NCBI GenBank assembly: GCA_937967755.1
Contig: CALBTA010000292.1
Location: 1-9,189, forward strand
Length of the DNA stretch: 9,189 nucleotides
Origin: an uncultured Planctomycetaceae bacterium
GTDB lineage: Bacteria; Planctomycetota; Planctomycetia; Pirellulales; Pirellulaceae
Direction: 5' to 3'
The notes under the pieces were generated by a model. That model was not told where the DNA came from. It did not search any database and worked only from the letters and a program-made list of their open reading frames with translations. The stretch's first letter is position 1; every line of letters begins with the position of its first letter. Both the position numbers and the translations under genes were made by a program. Positions 1 through 5,294 of the stretch are shown in pieces.

Positions 1-47
1 TGCCAACTTCGAAAACCACATACATCAATTTCCAACATTCAATAGAC

Positions 48-794
48 ATGAACCCAATCCAAAAACTTCGCTTTCTCCACCGCGCTTGGGGCTATCGCCT
101 GCGGCAAGAGCGGCGCGAAATTGCCATGCTGCTGAAGACCTTGTCGCCGGGCGATACGGCGGTCGATATTGGCGCACACAAAGGGGCTTATACGTGGTGG
201 CTTCGCCGTGCGGTTGGGCCGAAGGGAAAAGTCATCGCCTTCGAGCCGCAGCCCGAACTGGCCGATTATCTTCGCAACGCGGCAAAAGGATTTCGGCTTG
301 CTAACGTCGAAGTGGTGAACGCCGCGCTCTCGGCAACGCCGGGCAAGATGCAACTTTATCGCCCCGACGGCCAGGTTTCACCCGGTGCCACGATGCTGCC
401 AGGCATCCACGGAATGGGCGAGCAGGCGATCGATGTGGAAGTACAATCGCTCGACCACTACTTCCGCCACCACGGCGGTCAGCCGGTTCGATTCATCAAG
501 TGCGACGCCGAAGGGCATGAGCTACAGGTTCTGCACGGTTGCCGCCGGATCATGGCCCAGGATCAGCCGGTGTTGCTGCTGGAATGCGTAGATTTTTTGA
601 ACGAGGGGGGCGTCCAGCGCGTGTTTGAATACCTGCAGCAGTACGGTTACGACGGCTTCTATTTTCAAGGCAGCCAACTGACCAGCGTCCGGAAGCTGCA
701 ACAAACGCATCGCGATAGTTCGAGCGTCGACTTCGCCTACAACTTCATCTTCGCCCACCGGCGAGTCAGCAGCCAACTGCGGAGAGCCGCTTGA
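48..794 (+). CDS. FkbM-family SAM-dependent methyltransferase
   Basis: The 248-residue product is a soluble, class I SAM-dependent methyltransferase of the FkbM type, which O-methylates sugars or other small hydroxylated groups. Motif I is at residues 38-47 (AVDIGAHKGA, the SAM-binding Gly-rich loop). The acidic end of strand 2 is FEPQPE (65-70). The family-typical SLDHYF (134-139) and IKCDAEGHE (150-158) follow. There is no signal peptide or membrane segment, and the length matches the family. The ATG at 48 is the first Met and leaves about 30 residues before motif I; no convincing Shine-Dalgarno sequence precedes it. The reading frame stays open upstream to the window edge, so a longer protein cannot be excluded. 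The glycosyltransferase gene begins 12 bp downstream on the same strand, suggesting a shared transcript and a role in decorating a surface polysaccharide. The substrate cannot be read from the sequence. Confidence 0.88.
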   Translation: MNPIQKLRFLHRAWGYRLRQERREIAMLLKTLSPGDTAVDIGAHKGAYTWWLRRAVGPKGKVIAFEPQPELADYLRNAAKGFRLANVEVVNAALSATPGKMQLYRPDGQVSPGATMLPGIHGMGEQAIDVEVQSLDHYFRHHGGQPVRFIKCDAEGHELQVLHGCRRIMAQDQPVLLLECVDFLNEGGVQRVFEYLQQYGYDGFYFQGSQLTSVRKLQQTHRDSSSVDFAYNFIFAHRRVSSQLRRAA

Positions 795-806
795 AGCCCA
801 GCAAAA

Positions 807-1862
807 ATGAACATCGGCATCTTTCTACCGAACTGGGTTGGCGATTGCGTGATGGCGACGCCGGCGCTGCGAGCGCTGCGGCGGACATTCCCCGCGCCGG
901 ATCGAATCGTGGGCGTGATGCGGCCGTATGTCGCCGATGTGCTGAAGGGCAACGATTGGCTGGATGAGGCGGTTCTGTTCGACCGGCGATCATCGAACTC
1001 GTCGCTGAACTCCGCACGCGTTACCAGTCAACTTCGAGAGCAGTCGCTCGATGCCGTCGTGCTGATGACGAATTCACTCTCGACTGCCTGGCTCGCCTGG
1101 CGAAGCGGTGCGCCCGTGCGCGTTGGTTATGCGCGTGACTTTCGCTCTCTGTTAATTACGCGTCGCCTTCACGCACCGATCGAAGGCCGCCGTTGGAAAC
1201 CGTACTCGGCCGTCGACTACTACCTGGATCTTGCCTATGCGATGGATTGCCCCCTACAACCGCGCAGGTTGGAACTTCCCATCACCGCTGCCGATCACCG
1301 CGCCGCCGACGCCCTGTGGCGAAAGTTTCGTTTATATCAAGCCGCCGGCGTGGTTGTCTTCAGTACGGGCGGAGCATTCGGCGAAGCCAAAAATTGGCGC
1401 GGCTAATACTTTTCAAAGTTAGCGCTTCGCATCGCCTCTGAGACTGACCATGCGGTATTGATCATTTGCGGACCGGGCGAGCGGGAATCGGTCACGGAAA
1501 TCGCCCGCGCCGCGAAACACCCTCGCGTATTCAGCCTCGCGGATGAAGAACTAAGCATCGGTTTAAGCAAAGCCTGCGTCGCCCGGGCTTCGGCGATGGT
1601 CGCCACCGATAGCGGGCCGAGGCATTTCGCGGCAGCTTTTGATATTCCGGTCGTATCACTGTTCGGGCCAACCGACCCGCGGTGGAGTATCAACTACCAC
1701 TCTGGCGAAACGCGTTTGTTTGAATCGATGGAGTGCGGGCCTTGCCAACAGCGCACCTGCCCGCTGGGTCACCACGATTGCATGCGCAATCTGCAAGTCG
1801 AGCGCGTCTTCCAAACGCTGCTAAAGAAAATCGAAACGCCGCCGTTGCGTCGCGCGGCGTAG
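807..1862 (+). pseudogene. Glycosyltransferase family 9 (heptosyltransferase-like) interrupted by an in-frame TAA
   Basis: Read through as one frame this encodes about 350 residues, the usual size of WaaF/RfaF-type ADP-heptose:LPS heptosyltransferases, which add heptose to lipid A core at the inner membrane's cytoplasmic face. The N-terminal half starts with the family signature (NIGIFLPNWVGDCVMATPAL, residues 2-21). The C-terminal half carries TDSGPRHFAAAF (from about residue 267), then LFGPTDPRW, and a Cys-rich tail (CGPCQQRTCPLGHHDC). A TAA at 1404-1406 (codon 200) cuts the frame between the two Rossmann domains, right after AKNWRG. Both flanks are in the same frame and look undamaged. The family normally has W-P-x-E-x-F here, so both the Pro and the Glu are missing. 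Either this is a recent pseudogene, or a local sequence error. The C-terminal part alone has no good start codon. It is probably co-transcribed with the methyltransferase gene 12 bp upstream. Sugar specificity is not certain. Confidence 0.85.
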
Positions 1863-1872
1863 AGCGTCTCGT

Positions 1873-1942
1873 GTAGCAGAAGTCGTGAGACTTCTGGCGG
1901 ATTGCATCTTCGTAGATCCCGAACTCTCACGAGTCCGGCTAC
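1873..1942. repeat. GTAGC-terminated paired-hairpin element, copy A
   Basis: The 70-bp element begins with GTAGC and ends with its complement GCTAC. The left unit forms an 8-bp perfect stem (CAGAAGTC at 1877-1884 with GACTTCTG at 1889-1896) around a GTGA tetraloop. The right unit, read on the minus strand, forms CCGGACTC / GAGTTCGG around another GTGA loop, with one G-U pair. The middle 21 bp is not conserved. A second copy in the opposite orientation lies at 7439-7509. It sits between two convergent genes, where it might act as a two-way terminator, but there is no T-tract. Confidence 0.8.
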
Positions 1943-1951
1943 CCAAAGAAA

Positions 1952-2209
1952 TCATCGGGGACGCAGCACGCCAATCTCCGGTTGGTACTCGACATCGACC
2001 GAATTCACCACGTCGCACGAACAATCTTCGGCGATTGCCCGCACCAACTCTTGGGCGAGTTGCTTGTGGTAGAAGGTGTCGACGCGGCCGGAAAGCAATA
2101 ACGTCTCACCCTCTTGCTCGACCGCAAGCTCGCGAAGCGAGTGGATGGGGCTTTGTTCTAGTGCGGCCAAGGCCCGTGACTTCACGTCCAGCGTCGCCGG
2201 CTTCAACAT
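1952..2209 (-). CDS. Small BON-domain protein
   Basis: The 85-residue product consists almost entirely of one BON (bacterial OsmY and nodulation) domain, a small alpha/beta fold thought to bind lipid or membrane surfaces. The evidence is the pattern of an N-terminal helix (residues 9-20), strand with LSGRV (39-43), a second helix (about 48-62) and the closing VVNSVDVEY (67-75). It has no signal peptide, so it would stay in the cytoplasm unless exported in another way. The ATG at 2209 has a GGAG 8 bases upstream, which supports this start. It converges with the glycosyltransferase gene, with repeat copy A between them. Single-BON proteins of this size are common in planctomycetes but have no specific known job. 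The family call rests on pattern recognition only. Confidence 0.72.
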   Translation of the reverse strand: MLKPATLDVKSRALAALEQSPIHSLRELAVEQEGETLLLSGRVDTFYHKQLAQELVRAIAEDCSCDVVNSVDVEYQPEIGVLRPR

Positions 2210-2533
2210 CCTATCGTCTCCGCAAATTCAATCCATCGAGTGACCGCGCGAGCCAAAACAACTTTGCCGCGCGGTGTTGCCACGGCAGGGCGGGGTAGAG
2301 TAGCGAGCCGCGGCAACCTTCGTCAATTTATGAATTGCCCGCATTCTGTGTCAATATCGCTAGCGATTCGGGCCAACCATTGCAGGGTGTCGATGGGCCA
2401 AAATAGGTGTAAAGCGTCGCGAGATGCCGCATTTTTCCTTCCCAAGCGGAACAACCTTTGGCGATCGTGGTTCAATATTTAGCGACGAGAGTACGCACCC
2501 AAATTTCTGATTCAGCCCACAGGTTCGCCGATT
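2210..2533. other. Divergent intergenic region with imperfect hairpin and a 12-bp palindrome
   Basis: This 324-bp gap lies between the divergent BON and EF-hand genes, so both promoters should be inside it. It holds an 11-bp inverted repeat with one mismatch (2276-2286 with 2307-2317, 20-base loop) and a perfect 12-bp palindrome ATCGCTAGCGAT at 2356-2367. No convincing -35/-10 pair stands out. An 80-codon open frame on the plus strand (2240-2482) has no recognisable features and is not called. Confidence 0.5.
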
Positions 2534-3223
2534 ATGCACGTTCCGACGAAATTTCTTCTTGCGATTCTACTCGCCGCAGCACTTCAGGCGGTCGCAATGG
2601 CTGATGACGATGTGCAAGCCGGGGTTTTCGAACGGCTGGACCGCAATCGTGACGGCAGCGTCGAAGCGGATGAAGTGAAGCCGGAACACGCTCGGTTGTT
2701 CGGGCGGCTGATCCGGCTTCACGATGGAAACGAAGACGGCAAACTTTCGGAGCAAGAATTTATCGCGGGCACAACCGCCACGCCGCTGCCCGCCAGTCGC
2801 ACGCCGGTGAATCGGGATGCCCAGAATCAGAATGCCCAAAATCAGCGCCCGCAGTTCGACGTGAAGCAACTGATCGCCCGACTGGATCGCAATGACGACG
2901 GAAAGTTAAGCCAGGAAGAGACGCGCGATCGGATGCGAGATAACTTCGAGCGCATCGACCAGAACGAAGACGGATTCATCAACGAGGCCGAACTTCGTCG
3001 CATTGCCGCCGCGATGCGGGCTGGCGGCAATACAAACAATCGCCCGGCCATGGCTGATGTCGTCCGGCGATTGAAAGCGGCGGACGGGAACGATGATGGC
3101 AAGATCAGCCGGGCCGAAGCCCCCGAGCAGTTGCGCCGGCTGTTCGACCGCGTCGACAGGAACGACGACGGCTTCATCGATGAAGCTGAAGTGCGACGGA
3201 TGTTCTCTGGCCCCAGGCCGTAG
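2534..3223 (+). CDS. Exported six-EF-hand calcium-binding protein
   Basis: The 229-residue product is predicted to bind calcium outside the cytoplasm. Residues 1-23 form a signal peptide (Lys6, then a Leu/Ala-rich core ending AVAMA, cleavage before DDD). Six canonical 12-residue EF-hand loops follow, each with Asp at 1, Asn at 3, Asp at 5, Gly at 6, a hydrophobic at 8 and Glu at 12. They start at residues 36, 64, 118, 142, 184 and 208, making three pairs. The pairs are joined by low-complexity linkers, including a duplicated AQNQ near residues 96-104 and an Asn-rich stretch near 164-170. There is no anchor or catalytic domain. Expansions of such proteins are frequent in planctomycetes; the partner is unknown. 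It ends 11 bp from the convergent amidase-like gene. The Shine-Dalgarno match is weak (AGG about 12 bases upstream). Confidence 0.88.
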   Translation: MHVPTKFLLAILLAAALQAVAMADDDVQAGVFERLDRNRDGSVEADEVKPEHARLFGRLIRLHDGNEDGKLSEQEFIAGTTATPLPASRTPVNRDAQNQNAQNQRPQFDVKQLIARLDRNDDGKLSQEETRDRMRDNFERIDQNEDGFINEAELRRIAAAMRAGGNTNNRPAMADVVRRLKAADGNDDGKISRAEAPEQLRRLFDRVDRNDDGFIDEAEVRRMFSGPRP

Positions 3224-3234
3224 CATCTTGCGCA

Positions 3235-4662
3235 TCAATGGCCGGCGTTCTCACCGATTGAACGCCGCAATTTGTGGGCGGCATCGTTTCCGATAGTCAG
3301 CGTCGACTCCCCAGGCAGGCACATGGCCACCAGTTGAAAGCCTTCGCCCGCCAGTGCCATACGGAGCAGATCTTCGGCCGCCAGCGTCATGCGTCCGACG
3401 CGGGGCGTCAGCCGAAACTGCATGCCGCCGATGCCTTCGTAGCTGCGGTAGACAACTTCCGTGCAAACCAGCCGGTGGGATTGAGTGAAGTCGAAGTCGA
3501 AATCGTACGGCTTGCTTTCGTGGAACAGCCCCCGGCCAATGCCTTCCAGGCGCTGCGGAAGCGAAAGTTCGGGACGAATCACCGTGACCGCGTCGACGCT
3601 AAACGCCGATAGCACACTGCGCAAGCGCACGCCGTCGGCCATCGCTTCCAGCACGCGCCGGCGTTCGCCGTTGTCGATTTGCAGCAGGCGTTCCCAGCGC
3701 GGTTTCATGTTCTCATGTTCGTGTAGCCCCAACGATTCGAGCGTTTCACAATCGCCCAAGTAAAGAATCGCGTGCGGCCAGTAACCGGGCAGAAAGTAAT
3801 TCGTCGCGGCGTACTGCTTCCGCGTAACAATCACGTCACCCGGCTGCAGCAACGGGCCAAGTTGTTCACGAATCGGCATCGGCAACGCCGGCCGGTGTCC
3901 GGGGCGGACGCCGATTTTTCCGATCGCCCGGGAACACATTTCAATCACCCAACCGCTTGCCCGTCCGAACGTGTCTTCGGTAACAGCGCGCGAAAGTTGC
4001 CCTGCCCTAATGCGCAATCGGGCTTTCGCATAGCGGCGTTTGGAAAGGCGCACGCTCTCGGCCATTCCGCCAGCGATCTTCAGCAGCGCCGAAAGCGTCT
4101 CATTGCCGGCCGCGCACTCTTCCAATTGTTGCTGCCGCTGGTTGAATTGCTTGTTGGCGTGGTAGAGATGCCAGGCGTTGACCGGAGACGTCATGTTGTC
4201 CTGCACGATGTTATAGGCGTCCTCAGGGATTCCGAACGCTGGCTCCGGCGAATTCAAGCGCGCCTTGACGACCGGGTTAGGCTTGCAAAGCTCGCGCAAG
4301 AATCGACCCGCATCTACCAAGATGACCGCGGCCGTGAAGCCGACCAGAAACACCCGGTCCCGAGTACGGCGGTCGATGTCTTTCCGATCGGCATCAAACC
4401 GGCGGAACTGGGCGACGGTATCTAGCAATGCGTTGCGGGCGTGCCAATACGAAACGAGCAACTGTCGAACCCGTTCGTCTTCGCTAGGAGTGAGGTAGTC
4501 GCGCTCGGTCTGTAGAAACTTTGCGAGGCGCGCCCGAGACTGTGCTTTCAGCTCATTCGAATGCTGATGCAAATGAACGACTGTGCGCGCTCCGATAGCA
4601 ATTTGTTCGTCGAGAGTTTCAACCAACATCGGCACCCCCCGGGTAGGACATTCCGCCGCCAT
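3235..4662 (-). CDS. Permuted papain-fold (YiiX/YaeF-type, NlpC/P60-like) cysteine hydrolase with helical N-terminal domain
   Basis: The 475-residue product has a C-terminal domain (about 270-450) resembling YiiX/YaeF permuted NlpC/P60 amidases, which act as thiol peptidases or amidases. The marks are PGDVIVT (274-280), a catalytic-type His in WPHAILYLG (His297), a second conserved block VRLRSVLSAF (345-354), and the later Cys in HRLVCTEVVY (Cys400). This His-before-Cys order is the circular permutation typical of the family. The first ~270 residues are mainly helical and unlike a domain I can name. There is no signal peptide. ATG 4662 gives the longest form, but ATG 4629 has a G-run 5 bases upstream and would shorten the protein by 11 residues. 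It is convergent with the EF-hand gene and divergent from csrA. The substrate is unknown; lipid or peptide amide links are possible by family analogy. Confidence 0.72.
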   Translation of the reverse strand: MAAECPTRGVPMLVETLDEQIAIGARTVVHLHQHSNELKAQSRARLAKFLQTERDYLTPSEDERVRQLLVSYWHARNALLDTVAQFRRFDADRKDIDRRTRDRVFLVGFTAAVILVDAGRFLRELCKPNPVVKARLNSPEPAFGIPEDAYNIVQDNMTSPVNAWHLYHANKQFNQRQQQLEECAAGNETLSALLKIAGGMAESVRLSKRRYAKARLRIRAGQLSRAVTEDTFGRASGWVIEMCSRAIGKIGVRPGHRPALPMPIREQLGPLLQPGDVIVTRKQYAATNYFLPGYWPHAILYLGDCETLESLGLHEHENMKPRWERLLQIDNGERRRVLEAMADGVRLRSVLSAFSVDAVTVIRPELSLPQRLEGIGRGLFHESKPYDFDFDFTQSHRLVCTEVVYRSYEGIGGMQFRLTPRVGRMTLAAEDLLRMALAGEGFQLVAMCLPGESTLTIGNDAAHKLRRSIGENAGH

Positions 4663-4669
4663 TTATTAG

Positions 4670-4702
4670 GCGATTTGCGCCTGCAATTTTGGCGCAAGTC
4701 GC
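4670..4702 (+). promoter_or_regulatory. 12-bp hairpin in the amidase/csrA divergent region
   Basis: GCGATTTGCGCC (4670-4681) pairs with GGCGCAAGTCGC (4691-4702) around a 9-base loop. As plus-strand RNA all 12 positions pair, with one U-G wobble; the minus strand would have a C-A mismatch. No T-tract follows it. It lies about 230 bases before csrA and 8 bases upstream of the amidase ATG at 4662. It may be an operator or a 5' leader structure; the function is unknown. Confidence 0.4.
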
Positions 4703-4918
4703 TGCCAAGTTGTATGTTCAAAACGGGGTCCGGCTGTCATTTCTACACTTTTACAAACCGATGCAGGGCTAGCATCATTGCTCGCCAATTCGCGCAAGTG
4801 CCGATTGTTAAAGAACTTACACGTTCGCTGACAAATTCGTCGGTCCAAGTGGCACGCCTTGTGCAATTCTCCTCTAACGTTTCGAGAGAAACAACCAAAA
4901 TCTCATCTCATCAGAAAA

Positions 4919-4930
4919 AGGAGTTCTCCT
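4919..4930 (+). promoter_or_regulatory. csrA ribosome binding site inside a self-pairing leader
   Basis: AGGAG (4919-4923) lies 7 bases before the csrA ATG, an ideal Shine-Dalgarno sequence. It is followed directly by CTCCT (4926-4930), which is its complement, and another CTCCT sits upstream at 4869-4873. The site also contains AAGGA, matching the A-(N)-GGA core recognised by CsrA proteins. Autoregulation of csrA translation by CsrA binding its own leader is known in Escherichia coli; its presence here is inferred. Confidence 0.6.
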
Positions 4931-5221
4931 ATGTTGGTTCTTACACGGAAGAAGGAAGAGAAACTGTACTTGGGCACGGAAATTACCGTCACGGTTTTGA
5001 AGGTCAAGGGCAACACGGTGCAGCTTGGGATTGAAGCTCCGCGGAGCGTGAAGATTCTGCGCGGCGAGTTGGCGGCGCAAGAGCCGAACAAGGTGACCAA
5101 GCCGGCGACGCGGCCTTCGGAAGCCGCCCGCAAGATGCTGGGCAGCAATCGCTTGCGTGAACTGACCGCCCGCGTGAAGAACAGCCCGGCGCGTGAGGCT
5201 TCGCTGATGCAGTTGGTTTAG
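4931..5221 (+). CDS. csrA: CsrA carbon storage/translational regulator with long C-terminal extension
   Basis: The product is the RNA-binding post-transcriptional regulator CsrA, which binds GGA motifs in mRNA leaders and controls translation and stability. Residues 1-47 match the family: MLVLTRKKEEKLYLG, GNTVQLGIEAP (27-37) and VKILRGEL (40-47). Leu4, Arg6 and Arg44, key for RNA binding in Escherichia coli CsrA, are all present at the expected positions. The start is fixed by the conserved MLVLTRK and a strong AGGAG 7 bases upstream; an upstream in-frame Met at 4859 has no family match. At 96 residues it exceeds the usual 60-75, because of a basic, helical-looking tail (about 50-96, rich in Lys/Arg/Ala). 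It ends opposite the convergent lipoprotein gene. No flagellar or FliW gene is next to it, unlike in many bacteria. Confidence 0.95.
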   Translation: MLVLTRKKEEKLYLGTEITVTVLKVKGNTVQLGIEAPRSVKILRGELAAQEPNKVTKPATRPSEAARKMLGSNRLRELTARVKNSPAREASLMQLV

Positions 5222-5232
5222 CGGCCACTTAA

Positions 5233-5294
5233 GTAGCGGAAATTCCAGAAATTCCGCCGCCAGAGATTAGCTGAATCTTTGCAGTTTCAGCTAC
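5233..5294. repeat. GTAGC-terminated paired-hairpin element B, possible bidirectional terminator
   Basis: The 62-bp element again starts with GTAGC (5233-5237) and ends with GCTAC (5290-5294). The first hairpin is GCGGAA/TTCCGC (5236-5241, 5252-5257) with inner TT/AA pairs. The second is a perfect 8-bp stem, TAGCTGAA (5268-5275) with TTCAGCTA (5286-5293). Its architecture copies elements A and C, though the stem sequences differ. The terminal GCTAC includes the TAG stop of the minus-strand hydrolase (5291-5293). It lies between convergent genes. Confidence 0.6.

Noticed and set aside
1404..1406. Recoded stop codon (selenocysteine or pyrrolysine)
   Set aside because: Those use UGA and UAG; this is UAA, in a family with no such residue there.
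1458..1862. Glycosyltransferase C-terminal half as a separate gene
   Set aside because: It would start at TTG within a conserved strand and lacks a donor-domain partner and ribosome site.
1885..2298. Plus-strand 137-codon frame over the BON gene
   Set aside because: It is antisense to the BON protein and runs through repeat A.
3772..4425. Plus-strand 217-codon frame opposite the amidase
   Set aside because: It is antisense to the recognised His/Cys hydrolase, with no domain of its own.
4561..5034. Plus-strand 157-codon frame spanning the amidase start and csrA leader
   Set aside because: It overlaps the real csrA start in another frame and encodes nothing recognisable.
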